Source: Apis mellifera
Lineage: Eukaryota; Arthropoda; Insecta; Hymenoptera; Apidae
Assembly: GCF_003254395.2 (NCBI RefSeq)
Contig: NC_037653.1
Span: 4,399,783-4,463,782 of the forward strand
DNA length: 64,000 nt
Reading direction: 5' to 3'
Shown: one piece after another, positions 10,353-22,400 of the stretch
How the letters are laid out: each line of letters begins with the position of its first letter
How positions within the stretch are numbered: the stretch's first letter is position 1
Translations under genes and position numbers: made by a program
Notes under the pieces: model-generated
The model's input: the letters and a program-made list of their open reading frames with translations, nothing else
What the model was told of the DNA's origin: nothing
Databases searched by the model: none

Positions 10353-13300
10353 TGTGGTCACGGTGCGCTGGATTTCCTCCAGAAAGAAACCCCGTTTTTG
10401 CGCCCGGAATCGCTCTTCCCCTCAAGGAGCAAAAGGATCCCTCTCTCTCTTTCTCTTCGTGTTTCAGAGATGGTTTCAACAACTTCCTGCCGTTGACCCT
10501 CCTCCTCCTCCTCCTCTTCTTCTTCTTCTTCGCAACACAACGTTTTCGGGTTGTGCAACCGGATAATAAATCCTCCTCGTATCGCGTTACCGAGAAGCAA
10601 TCGAAACGAATTCCAATCCTGAGAAATTTCGTCCAATATCGTATTATTAAGAATAAAGAGAATAGATGAGAGAGAGGAAGAGGGATAGATGGAGAGAATA
10701 GATGAGAGAGGAAGAGAGATGGAGAGAATCTGAGAGAGAGGAAGAGAGATGGAAAGAATAGATGAGAGAGAGGAAGAAAGATAGATGGAGAGAATCTGAG
10801 AGAAAGGAAGAGAGATGAAGAGAACCTGAAAGAGAGGAAGAAAGATGGAGAGAATCTGAGAGATGGAGAGAATAGATGAGGAAGAGATAGATTTAGAGAA
10901 GAATCTGAGAGAGAGGAAGAGAGATGGAGAGAATCTGAGAGAGAATCTAAGAGATGGAGAGAATCTGAGAGAGAGGAAGAGAGATGGAGAGAATCTGAGA
11001 AATGGAGAGAATCTGAGAGAGAGGAAGAGAGATGGAGAGAATCTGAGAGAGAGGAAGAGAGATGGATGGAGAGAATCTGAGAGAAAGGAAGAGAGATAGA
11101 TGGAGAGAATCTGAGAGAGGAAGAGAAATAGATTTAGAGAATCTGAGAGAGAGGAAGAGAGATGGAGAGAATCTGAGAGATGGAGAGAATCTGAGAGATG
11201 GAGAGAATCTGAGAGAGAGGAAGAGAGATAGATGGAGAGAATCTGAGAGATGGAGAGAATCTGAGAGAGAGGAAAAGAGATGGAGAGAGTCGCGATCCAT
11301 TTTCCAATCCGCCAACTTGTTGGCTATTGTCGTCCCATCGAGGGCCGATAAATCTGGCCAGAAGAGGAGGAGGAGGAAGAGGAGGAGGGGTCGTGGGCAG
11401 GCAAGGTTTATAGGCAAGGTCTCCATTCATCGTTTTCGGGACGGTTGGTGGATCGCCGCGTGGAAAGTCGCGCGGACTCGGTCACACAGTGGGACACGGG
11501 CGGAAGATTAAGCGTTCGGCGGGAAGGTTAACCAGCCGTTGGCCAGGCGGTAACACGCGGAATCATCTGTAAATTGAGCCCGGGGCCAACGGGAGAGAGA
11601 GGCGTCGGGACGGCCATAACTCACGTGGCCCCCCGTGTATCTGTCTATCTCTCTCGTGCCCTTCGCAGCGTCATCCCTTTGCCCGCGTTTTCGTGTGCTG
11701 CGCCCTCTCTCCTCTTATCTTACATTCTCGTGGGTTCGAGTTCTGGAACGTTGGAATTTTATAGGAAGAATTTGGGGAGAGGGAGAGAGGGAGAGGAAGA
11801 GGATTGTAAGAGGAGTGTAAAATTTTTGGTTTTAATTTTTGGATAATGATGATGATGAAGGAGAAAGGTTTTTTGGAGATTGTTTCAAAGAAAGACTTTC
11901 TCTCGTTGATACGATTGTTGTATTCTCTGTGTGGATTTAGATTTAGATTTAGATTTAGAAGAGGTTTAATTAGATAGAAGAAAGAGTTTTGAATATAGGG
12001 AATTGTTCTAATCAAGGTTTACAATTGAATTGATTGTTTATTCGATAATTTTCAGCGAAAATTTTATGTTATTCGATAGGGAATTAATTTTTTACTTTAT
12101 CTTATTTTATCCCTCGAAATTAACTATGATTTTCAATTGATCGTACTTTGAAGTTGACCTCAAGTCGCAAGATACTTCTCATATACGATAATCATTAGGG
12201 TCATTAAAAATTATTAATTTTTAACTTTGCCAAGCCTTGTTTTATCCCTCGAAATCAACCATGATTTTTAATTAATCTTTGAAGTACTTTGAAGTTCATC
12301 TCAAGTCGCAAGATGCTTCTCATACACGATAATCATCTCCAAAAATGATTAATTTTTAACTTTGCCAAGCCTTCCTCGAAATCAACCACGATTTTCAATT
12401 AATTGTACTTTGAAATTCACCTCAAATTAAGATATTTCTCATCATATATATTCAATAATCTGGTCAAATCCAGAGTCTCCAAAAATTATTAATTTTTAAC
12501 TTTGCCAAGCCTTGTCGTTCGAAGACATTCTTAAAGTAATCGTACTTTGAAATTCACTTCAAGCCATAAGATATTTCTCATTATATACTTTGCCAAGCCT
12601 TGTCTTCGAAGACGTTCGAACCACATTCTTGAATTAATCGTATAATTTTTGAAATTCATTTCAAGCCATAAGATATTTCTCATATATGTTCAACAATCCA
12701 GAGTCTCTAAAAATTATTAATTTATTAACTTTATCAAGTCTTGTCTTATCCTTCGAATATATTCCTTCTTATCCTTCTATAGTGGAAGATTATTTCTCAT
12801 CATATATGTTTAATAATCTGGTCAAATCCAGGTTCTCCAAAAATTATTAATTTTTAACTTTGTCAAGCCTTGTCTTATCCTTCAAAGACGTTCGAACTAT
12901 GTTCTTGAAGTAATCGTACTTTAAAATTCACTTCAAAAACCTTGAGCCATAAGATATTTCTCATCATATATGTTCAACAATCCAGAGTCTCTAAAAATTA
13001 ATAATTTTTAACTTTACCAAGTCTTGTCTTATCCTTTGAATATTCCTTCTTATTCCTTCTTGTCCTTCTATCTATATTTCTCATCGTATATGTTCAATAA
13101 TCTGATCGAATGATCCATTCCAAGACTTTCAAAAATCATTTATTCTTCTATAACAGCACAAATTTTACCTTGTTCTATCAAAATGAATGAATACTACAAT
13201 CTTAAATTAAATTAATCGTACTTACTTCGATTGAAATAAAGTATATAGTTACCTTTCAAGATATTTCTTATACACAATAATTTCAATTGGTCAAATGATC

Positions 13301-13487
13301 CAATCCAAGGCTTCCAAAAATCATTAATTTTTAACTTTATCAAGTCTTGTCTTATTCTTCGAAATCAACTACGTTCTTGAATTAATCGTACTTTGAAATT
13401 ACACTTCAAGTCACAAGATATTTCTCATATATATTCAACAATCTGGTCAAATGCAGGATCTCCAAAAATTATTAATTTTTAACTTTA
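10353..13487 (-). repeat. Right arm of the large inverted repeat
   Basis: Reverse complement of 1-3128. The inner edge is the TGTGGTCA at 10353-10360; beyond it the two flanks are unrelated. Low-complexity frames are identical residue for residue between arms over long stretches, for example 10358-10636 and 2845-3123, so the arms are young or homogenised. Small differences include one G in a GGGAGAG run near 11782 and one T near 11833. Order from the inner end: complex DNA, purine-rich GA array (10650-11287), complex DNA to about 11760, AT-rich DNA, then tandem AT-rich units from about 12080. Confidence 0.93.
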
Positions 13488-14170
13488 CCAAATTTCTTCC
13501 ATCGAAATCAATGAATTACTACGATCTTGAATTAATCGTTGAAATTCACTTCAAGATATAAGCTCAAACGATCTAATCGTCAAGGCCTTCAAAAATCATC
13601 AAAACACTTTATCCTTCTTCTTCTATCGAAATCAACAAACACTGCAATCTTAAATTAATTGTACTTTATTTGACTGGAATTCGTGTTCGTTTCCTATGTT
13701 TCAAGATATTTCTCATATACAATAATCAATCCAGGATCTCCAAAAATTATTAATTTTTAACTTTACCAAGCTTTAACTTTTAACTTTACCTATGCTTCAA
13801 AATTAATCACGATCTTGAATTAAATTGATCTTAATAAACCTTGAAATTCGCTTAAGCTCAAGGTCTTCAAAAATCTTTATCAAGTATTCGAAATTAAAAC
13901 ATTACAATCTTAAATTAATCGTACTTTCGATTGGAATTCGTGGCTACGTTTCAAGATATTTCTCATATACAATAATCTGGTCAAATGATCCAATCCAGAG
14001 CCTCAAAAAATCATTAATTTTTAACTTTACCAAGTCCTCTTCCATCGAAATCAACGAATATTACAATCTTGAATTAATCGTACCTTGAAATTCGCTTCAA
14101 GCTACAAGCTCAAACGATCCAAAAACCATCGATTCCTCGTAACAAACTTTCACCTTGTTGTTCTATCCAA
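13488..14170 (-). repeat. Continuation of the AT-rich tandem array beyond the arm
   Basis: Further diverged units of the family that fills the outer part of the arm (AAGATATTTCTCATATAC, CAAAAATTATTAATTTTTAA and AATTAATCGTACTTT motifs). Its mirror partner, if any, would lie to the left of the window start and cannot be seen. Non-coding. Confidence 0.75.
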
Positions 14171-15170
14171 ATCTTCCTAGCCTTGCGTTTCATTCCCATT
14201 TCTCGATAAACTGAATCAAATCTTCTTCCATTTCATCACAACCCTTTACCTCATCCGAACGAGATAATCCCTCCTCCTCCTCCTCCTCCTAAAAATCAAA
14301 CCAATCAACCAATCAATCCTTCGCCAATCTTTATATTTTAATCCCTCCCCGTCTCAAAATCTCATAATAATACCCGTCTCCTCCCCCAAAATTCTCCTAA
14401 TCCCACCAACGACAACCTCCAATCAAACTCCTCCAAACTACCCCCTCCCCCTCCCCCTCCTTCTCCCCCAACACAACCCGAGAACCACGCGCAACAATCG
14501 CGCCGACACCGCAACCACGACATTAATTAGCAAACGGCCGATGTGCGAGCGTGTGCGTGTGCACGCACACACCATCGCCACCCCTCCTCGTCATCCCTTC
14601 CGCGGAGAAGATAGCGCTCGATCTCGAGGCCAGGGGGGATGTAACAACATCCCCCCACGACGCGGAGGAGGATAATGATAATCCAACCTCCTCCTCCTCC
14701 TCTTCTACTGCTTCTCTTCTACGCCTATCCCGGGGGATGAGGGGATTAATTGACACATCGGCGGCGTTTTCCAGGCGACGGTTCGCCGACGTGACTGATG
14801 AGAGACGCCGTCCAACGAGCGTCGTGAAAAACCGCCTCCTCCTCCTTCCTTTCCTTTTTTTTTACGAGAATCACCACTCGATCCTGAGAGAGCTGGACCT
14901 TTCCTCAGGATATATTCGTTACACTCGTGGAGTTGGAAAGGAGAGATCCTCACTCCTTGGATGGATGTCGCAGATTGGAATTTAATAATCGGGGGAGGGG
15001 GAGGGGGGAAGGAGAGAGACGTGACGCGTTGTTGGAGCAACTAAACGAGGGGTGAGGATGCTAATTGAATAATTTTGGGATGGAGCAAGATGGATTGGCC
15101 CTTAACGAATCGTTTGTCGCGGTTAAATTCAAACTTGGTGTGTATATATATATATATATATATATACATA
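14171..15170. other. Mixed non-coding DNA with (CTC)n runs and a complex island
   Basis: 14171-14520 is C/T- and A-rich with CTC repeats near 14271-14290. 14520-14830 is GC-balanced and complex, with AACGGCCGATGTGCG and GGGGATTAATTGACAC, and may hold regulatory DNA. 14990-15010 is G-rich. 15143-15168 is a TA microsatellite directly abutting the transposon at 15171. No gene seen. Confidence 0.5.
14633..14656. other. Perfect hairpin, 10-bp stem and 4-nt loop
   Basis: GGGGGGATGT at 14633-14642 is followed by AACA and then by its exact reverse complement ACATCCCCCC. No T-run follows, and this is animal DNA, so it is not called a terminator. It is recorded only as a local structure in a complex island. 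Confidence 0.6.
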
Positions 15171-15280
15171 GGCTGTCTCAAAATTAACGCAAGATTCGAA
15201 TTTGCCGCCATCGAGTCAGGTTGGCGAGCCTGAAAAAAGAACAGTTGAGAGTTTAGTAAAAATGGAGCGTATACGACAAC

Positions 15281-15930
15281 GTGGAATGGATTATTAATCG
15301 TGGAAAAGCGGATGCTGGTTTCTCGAGCGAGATAATCGTAAGCGACGAAGCGCGTTTTCACCTCGATGGCTTCGTCGATGGGCGAAATTGCCGCGTTCGA
15401 GGCTCGGAGAGGCCGCGCGTGATTGGCGAAAGACAAACGCACCCGCAACGCGTGGCCGTTCGGCGCGGATTTTGGGCGGCAGGCATCGTCGGACCGTACT
15501 CTTTCGGGAACGAGGCTGGTCGAGCAGCGACTGTTCACGGCGCTCGATACCGCGGCGCGACAACGCGCTTCTTTCCGCCGAAATTGGACGACGTGGACGT
15601 GGCCGATGCGCCGTTTCAACGAGACGACGCCGCGCGCCGCGCGGCCGACGAAACGATTCGATTGCCGCACGAGACGTTTCCTGCTCGCGTGCTCTCCCGT
15701 TTCGGTGATCGGAATTGGCCCCCCTGGATCGTGCCATTTAACGCCATTCCATTTCTTCTTACGGGGTTATTCGAAGCGAAACGTCCACGTCGACGAGCCC
15801 ACGACCGCGCGTGCATCGCGAGACGAGATTAAACGCCGCATTCGACGAAATTCGGCCACGATTACGCGCAGAGGTGAGGAAAAATTTGGACGAAAGGGCG
15901 CGTGTGTGCCTGGATGTGTTATTCCATGAA
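15281..15930 (+). pseudogene. Broken Tc1/mariner-type transposase (C-terminal half)
   Basis: DDE/D transposase remnant. The first catalytic Asp is in the motif SDEARFH (about 15340-15360). A recognisable central block follows, with THPQRVAVRRGFWAAGIVGPY near 15437-15500 (family form HPQRVTVW). The second catalytic block is FQRDD, where the family has FQQDGA. Near 15718, in a run of Cs, the frame shifts by one and the protein continues in another frame with PPGSCHLTPFHFFLRGY. There the family's third catalytic Asp in DLTPLDFFLWG is replaced by His. The N-terminal DNA-binding half is missing. The coding strand is strongly GC-rich compared with its surroundings, and many changes are of AT-to-GC type (Trp or Cys codons to Arg). 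Non-functional. Confidence 0.85.
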
Positions 15931-15959
15931 TAACCCTGTTCAAACGTTCAAACATTTTC

Positions 15960-17240
15960 ATATATTGTTAAAATATTGGAAATATTTTTAAATTAATTAT
16001 TCTTTTTGGAGAAGACACGTTCGAATGTCGAAAATAGAAAAAAAAAAGGAAAGAAAGAAATATTATTAAAATATTGGAAATATTTTTAAATTAATTATTC
16101 TTTTTGGAGAAGACACATTCGAATGTCGAAAATAGAAAAAAAAGGAAAGAAAGAAATATTATTGAAATATTGGAAATTTTTTTTAAATTAATTATTCTTT
16201 TTGGAGAAGACACATTCGAATGTCGAAAATAGAAAAAAAAAAGGAAAGAAAGAAATATTATTAAAATATTGGAAATATTTTTAAATTAGTTATTCTTTTT
16301 GGAGAAGATACGTTCGAGGTAATTGGAACTCGATCAAAAAATGGAAAGTAGAAAAGAAGAGGGAATTTATTTCCAATATTTTTAAATTAATTATTCTTTT
16401 TGGAGAAGATAAGATTTCGAAGTACTTGGATCAGAAATTTTCAAAGATGGAGAATAGAAAAGAAAAGGGAACTTATTTCCAATATTATTTTTAAATTAAT
16501 TATTCTTTTTGGAGAAGATATATTCGAAGATCCAAAGTAGAAAAGAAAAGGGAATTTATTTCCAATATTTTTAAATTAATTATTCTTTTTGGAGAAGGTA
16601 AGATTTCGAAGCACTTGGATCAGAAATTTTCAAAGATGGAGAATAGAAAAGAAAAGGGAAATTATTTCCAATATTTTTAAATTAATTATTCTTTTTGGAG
16701 AAGATACATTCGAAGATTCAAAATAGAAAAGAAAAGGGAATTTATTTCGAATATTTTTAAATTAATTATTCTTTTTGAAGAAATAATTGGGATTTGATCA
16801 GAAATTTTCAAAGATGGAAAATAGAAAAGAAGAAGGAACTTATTTTTAAATTAATTCTTTTTGGAGAAGATAGATTCAAAGTAATTGAAATTGGATCAGA
16901 AATTTCCAATATTTTTAAATTAATTATTTTTTTTTGGAGAAGATTCGAAATAATTGGAACTCGATCAAAAATTTTCAAAGATGGAAAATAGTAAAGCACA
17001 GAGAACTTATTTCCAATATTTTTAAATTAATCTTTCTTTTTGGAGAAGATACATTATTAAAATATTGGAAATATTTTTAAATTAATTATTCTTTTCGGAG
17101 AAGAGATACAGATTCGAGGTAATTGGAACTGGATCAAAAGATGGAGAATAGAAAAGAAGAGGAAACTTATTTCTAATCCTACATACTTTATAATTCGCTT
17201 CAAAAATAAAAAATCTATCCAAAGAATCCAAAAAAACTCT
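15960..17240 (+). repeat. 98-bp minisatellite, array 1 (inside the transposon)
   Basis: The unit contains AAATTAATTATTCTTTTTGG, AGAAGACACATTCGAATGTC, GAAAATAGAAAA and TTATTAAAATATTGGAAATA. Early copies recur at about 98-bp spacing; later ones are irregular. The same family, same strand, occurs at 20745-22400 and 37490-38720. The array stops just before the right inverted repeat of the element. Confidence 0.9.
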
Positions 17241-17284
17241 CTTTTCTATTCAATTCGAATCTTGCGTTAATTTTGGGACACCCT

Positions 17285-17780
17285 TTACACAGAAATTTCC
17301 TCGAACGGACGATAAATAATTTTCCAAGGAAACGGGATCCAAGGAATCGAAGGAGGAAGGAGGAATTGTCGAAAGAGACGGACGAGTCGACGGTTCCGCC
17401 TCGATTCCGTGGTGATAAAGGTGATTGAACGATTAGGAGGGGACGAGGGGAGGGAGGGCGTCTAATTTAAAGATTCATTGGCAAGTAAATCCGCGGCGAA
17501 TTAGAGATAACTCTCCTAGGGAATCCAGCCGAGCTCTTTCGCTGTCTTTCCTCTGGAAAAAAAGGGGAGGGAGAAAGGAAGGGAAGAGAGGAGAAGGAGG
17601 AGGAAGATGAAAGAGAGGGGGGAGGGGGCTACGACTATCGCCAGAAACGTATTTAACCGAGGGATAAAGCTCGCGGTGTTCTCGAAAGAAGGAAGATTTA
17701 TCGAATTTATATTCCAAGCTGCACGTGTTACTTGCTGAAACGGAAGAAGCAAGTTAGTGGATCACACTTTCTCCGCATTC
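17285..17780. other. Mixed non-coding DNA between two arrays
   Basis: Moderately complex sequence with a GA/GGGA-rich stretch at 17555-17625. No repeat unit of the neighbouring arrays and no credible ORF. Frames on the minus strand here are Leu/Pro/Ser low-complexity. Confidence 0.45.
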
Positions 17781-19720
17781 TGGATCGAACGAAAAAATAG
17801 AAAACAGTTTCCATTTTTATTTTATACGTCTCATTCGAGAATAAATGCAAGAAGAGAATCGAATGGTTAATTTAACTGGGATTTTTTTCCAAATTCGTGA
17901 AAGGGGGTGGCTGAGATTCTGGATCAAATGGAAAATAGCAAATAGTTTCCATTTTTATTTTATACATCTCATTCGAGAATAAATGTAAAAAGAAAATTGA
18001 GCGGTTGATTTAATTGAGATTTTTTTCCAAATTCGTGAAAGGGGGTGGCTGAGATTCTGGATCAAACGAAAAATAGAAAACAGTTTCCATTTTTATTTTA
18101 TACGTCTCATTCGAAAATAAATACAAGAAGAGAATCGAGCGGTTAATTTAACTGGGATTTTTTTCCAAATTCGTGAAAGAGGGTGGTTGAGATTCTGGAT
18201 CAAATGGAAAATAGCAAATAGTTTCTATTTTTATTTTATTTTATACATCTCATTCGAAAATAAATGCAAGAAGGGAATTGGGCGGTTGATTTAACTGAGA
18301 TTTTTTTCCAAATTCGTGAAAGGGGGTGGCTGAGATTCTGGATCAAATAAAAAACAGTTTCCATTTTTATTTTATACATTTATTCTCGAATGCAAGAAGA
18401 GAATTGATTTAGCTGGGATTTTTTTAGCAAATAGTTTCCATTTTTATTTTATACATCTCATTCGAGAATAAATGCAAGAGAATTGAGCGGTTGATTTAAC
18501 TGAGATTTTTTTCCAAATTCGTGAAAGGGGGTGGCTGAAATTCTGGATCAAACGAAAAATAGTAAATAGTTTCCATTTTTATTTTATATATTTTATTTTA
18601 TATATTCGAGAATAAATGCAAAAAGAGAATTGATTTAGCTGGGATTTTTTCTAAATTCGTGAAAGGGGATGGCTGAGATTCTGGATCAAACGAAAAGCAT
18701 AACGAAAAAACAAATAGTTTTTTATTTTATATATTTATTCTCGAATGAAGAAGAAAATTGATTTAGCTAGAATTTTTTTAGCAAATAATTTCCATTTTTA
18801 TTTTATACATTTATTCTCGGATGCAAGAGAATTGGGCGATTGAGTTTAGTTGGGGATTTTTTCCAAATTCATGAAAGGGGGTGGCTGAGATCAAACGAAA
18901 AATAGTAAATAGTTTCCATTTTTATCTTATATATTTTATTTTATACATCTCATTCAAGAATAAATGCAAGAAGGGAATTGATTTAGCTGGGATTTTTTTC
19001 CAAATTCGTGAAAGGGGGTGGCTGAGATTCTGGATCAAAAATGGAAAAATAGCAAATAGTTTCCATTTTTATTTTATACATCTCATTCGAGAATAAATGC
19101 AAAAAGAAAATTGGGCGGTTGATTTAATTGGGATTTTTTCCAAATTCATGGAGGTAAAAAGGGGTGGCTGAGATTCTGGATCAAACGAAAAATAGCAAAT
19201 AGTTTTTTATTTTATATATTTATTCTCGAATGCGAGAAGAGAATTGGGCGATTGAATTTAGTTGGGATTTTTTCCAAATTCGAACGATAAATAGCAAATA
19301 GTTTCCATTTTTATTTTATTTTATACATCTCATTCGAGAATAAATGCAAGAATTGAGCAGTTGATTTAACTGGGATTTTTTCCAAATGATTCTGGATCAA
19401 ATGAAAAGTAGCAAATAGTTTCCATTTTTATTTTATACATTTATTCTCGAATGCAAGAAGGGAATTGATTTAGCTGGGATTTTTTTAGCAAATTCGTGAA
19501 AGGGGGTGACTAAGATTCTGGATCAAACGAAAAGTAACAAATAGTTTCCATTTTTATTTTATATATTTATTCTCGAATGCAAGAAGAGAATTGATTTAGC
19601 TGGGATTTTTTTAGCAAATAGTTTCCATTTTTATTTTATACATTTATTCTCGAAAGCAAGAAGAGAATTGATTTAGTTGGAATTTTTCCAAATTCGTGAT
19701 GGCTGAATCTGAAAGATAGC
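17780..19720 (+). repeat. 138-bp minisatellite array
   Basis: Unit: CTGAGATTCTGGATCAAA, CAGTTTCCATTTTTATTTTA, CATCTCATTCGAGAATAAA, GGTTGATTTAACTGGGATTT, CCAAATTCGTGAAAGGGGG. The first copies begin at 17911, 18049 and 18187, exactly 138 bp apart; later copies are shortened by internal deletions. No coding potential. Confidence 0.92.
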
Positions 19721-20640
19721 AAGAGAATTGTAAAATTCCTTCGATTCGAAAAAAGAAGAGGAACGAGTCAAAGATTCCTAAAAAGCATCCTCTCCTTTCT
19801 ACAACGAATATTTAAACTAAATTTCTACTTCTTTTTTTCTCCATCCAATTCTCCACAACAAGTAAAAAAAAATGCTTGAAGAAACACCTTTCTCCAACAA
19901 CGATAACAGTTTATCGCAACAACTGTCGCTTGGCAAGCGTTCTTAAAAAAAAAAAAAAAAAGGAGGAAAGAAAGAAAGGAAAGGGGAGAGAGAGAGAGAG
20001 AGAGAGAAAAAACGGGGAAAAATCACAAATTCAACGCAACGACGCGGAATCTCCGCATCTGGACGGGGAGAGACGGCGCGGTATTTGAATAATAAACACG
20101 GTATAACAAATTGATAATCCGGAACCCCATAATCGTGGGCATATTTCGGGGAATCTGGTGGCCCGACACTGGAGAAACAACTTTTCCACGCTCGTTGTTG
20201 CGCCAAATGGGCCGCTATGAAACCCATGTCGAGGGTGCCGTTTCCCCCTCCCCTCCCCACGCTTCCGCCTCGATCCGTTTCAAACCGCACACAACACTGG
20301 ATTCCTCCGATTCTCATTTCTCTCTCCTTTATAAATCAGTAATATACGTATGTATATTAGATGTGCAAATATAATAATGTTTTTCTTTCTCTTCAAATTC
20401 TTCTCCTCGACATTTATTAAATCAAATTAAAACTCGTTGTTCAATCGTTTCGGTCCAAATGATGGATCGTTCGAATTAAAATGCGGTCGAATAAAGAGTA
20501 AAGAAGCGGTTGACTCTTCTCAGAGACGAAGGAACGCTATATCGGATGGGTTTGCGAACGGCAAAGCGATTCGAACTCGGTGAACGAGTTACGGTGGACG
20601 AGTTATCGTTCGAGGATTCGAGTTTTACGAACTCATCGTG
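19720..20640. other. Mixed DNA with a complex island at 20085-20320
   Basis: 19720-20040 is A-rich with an A16 run near 19946 and a GA run at about 19988-20007. 20085-20320 is complex, single-copy-looking DNA (CCATAATCGTGGGC, TTGCGCCAAATGGGCC), a candidate conserved non-coding element. 20330-20640 is mixed AT-rich sequence. No gene recognised. Confidence 0.45.
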
Positions 20641-20755
20641 TTTTATAAGTCGCTCGCAAGATTCTTGTTGGCGAGGTTAAAAATCTACTAACGTCGCTAT
20701 TCGAAAGTGCCGCGATCTTCTCGATCACAATTTTAAGCTTACGTTTAAAAATATT
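20641..20755 (+). repeat. Leader sequence shared by minisatellite arrays 2 and 3
   Basis: TTTTATAAGTC, AGATTCTTGT, GGCGAGGTTAAAAATCTACT and CGAAAGTGCCGCGATCTT occur here and again in the same order at 37151-37262, each time just upstream of a 98-bp array. This suggests that leader and array form one dispersed unit. Confidence 0.85.
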
Positions 20756-22400
20756 AGTAATATTTTTAAATTAATTATTCTTTTTCGATTTCGATCAAAA
20801 TTTTTGATCAAAGATGGAAAATAGAATAGAAAAGGGAACTTATTTCCAATATATTTAAATTGATTATTCTTTTTGAAGAAGATATTATGTAGATTCGAAT
20901 GTCGAAAATAAAAAAGAAAAGGGAACTTATTTCCAATATTATTAAAATACTGGAAATATTTCTTAAATTAATTATTCTTTTTGGAGAAGATACATTCGAA
21001 TGCCGACTAATTGAAACTCAATCATAAATTTTCAAAGATGGAAAATAGAAAAGAAAAGGAAATTTATTTCCAATATTTTTAAATTAATTATTCTTTTTGA
21101 AAAAATAATTGGGACTCGATCAGAAATTTTCAAAGATGGAAAATAGAAAAAAAGAGGGAACTTATTTCCAATATTTTTAAATTAATTATTCTTTTCGTAA
21201 AAGATACATTCGAATATCGAAAATAGAAAAGAAGAGAGAACTTATTTCCAATATTATTAAAATACTGGAAATATTTCTTAAATTAATTATTCTTTTTGGA
21301 GAAGATACATTCGAATGCCGAGTAATTGAAATTTGATTAGAAATTTTTAAAAATGGAAAATAAAAAAGAAAAGAGAACTTATTTCCAATATTTTTAAATT
21401 AATTTTTCTTTTTGGAGAAGATACATTATTAAAATATTGGAAATATTTTTAAATTAATTTTTCTTTCTGGAGAAGATACATTATTAAAATATTGGAAATA
21501 TTTTTAAATTAATGTTTCTTTCTAGAGAAGATACATTATTAAAATATTGGAAATATTTTTAAATTAATTATTCTTTTTAGAGAAGACACGTTCAAAGTAA
21601 TTGGAACTGGATGAGAAATTTTCAAAGATGGAGAATAGAAAAGAAAAGAGAACTTATTTCCAATTAATTAAAATATTAAAATATTGGAAATAATATTTTT
21701 AAATTAATTATTCTTTTTGGACAAGATACATTCGAATGTCGAAAATAGAAAAGAAAAGAAACCTTATTTCCAATATTATTAAAATATTATATAAATATTT
21801 TTAAATTAACTATTCTTTTTAGAGAAGATACATTCGAATGTCGAAAATAGTAAAGAAAAGGGACCTTATTTCCAATATTATTAAAATATTGGAAATATTT
21901 TTAAATTAATTTTAAATATTTTTAAATTATTCTTTTTGGAGAACATTCGAAGTAATTGGGATTCGATCAGAAATTTTCAAAGATGGAAAATAAAAAAGAA
22001 GAGGAAACTTATTTTTAAATTAATTATTCTTTTTGGACAAGATACACTCTAAATAAATTGGAACTGGATCAGAAATTTTCCAAGATGGAAAATAGAAAAG
22101 AAAAGAGAACTTATTTCCAATATTTTTAAATTAATTATTCTTTTTGGAAAAATATACATTCGAATGCCGAGTAATTGGAACTTGATTAGAAATTTTCAAA
22201 GATGGAAAATAGAAAAGAAAAAGGAACTTATTTCCAATATTTTTATTCTTTTTGAAGAAATAATTGGGACTCGATCAGAAATTTTCAAAAATGGAAAATA
22301 AAAAAGAAGAGGAAACTTATTTTTAAATTATTCTTTTTGAAGAAATAATTGGAACTCGATCAGAAATTTTCCAAGACGGAAAATAGAAAACAAAAGGAAG
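20745..22400 (+). repeat. 98-bp minisatellite, array 2
   Basis: Same family as 15960-17240. Many copies hold a palindromic core: TTCCAATATT, a five-base spacer, then AATATTGGAA, perfect at 21870-21894. Unit length varies between roughly 70 and 130 bp through internal deletion. No inverted terminal repeats were seen around this array. Confidence 0.9.

Larger units (their letters stand above)
15171..17284 (+). mobile_element. Degenerate Tc1/mariner-superfamily element with a minisatellite inside
   Basis: The terminal inverted repeats are still recognisable. The left is at 15171-15201 (GGCTGTCTCAAAATTAACGC...). The right, at 17254-17284, reads GGGTGTCCCAAAATTAACGC... on the minus strand: 29 of 31 positions match. 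TA precedes the left end; TA lies two bases beyond the right end. Between them are a 5'-deleted transposase reading frame (15281 to about 15930) and about 1.3 kb of a 98-bp tandem repeat that is also found at two other places in the window. The element is immobile by itself because the transposase is broken. Confidence 0.85.

Noticed and set aside
10353..13487. Simple fold-back (chimeric read) explanation for the inverted repeat
   Set aside because: A fold-back artefact would have little or no spacer; here 7.2 kb of unique DNA with different inner flanks separates the arms. A flipped spacer remains possible.
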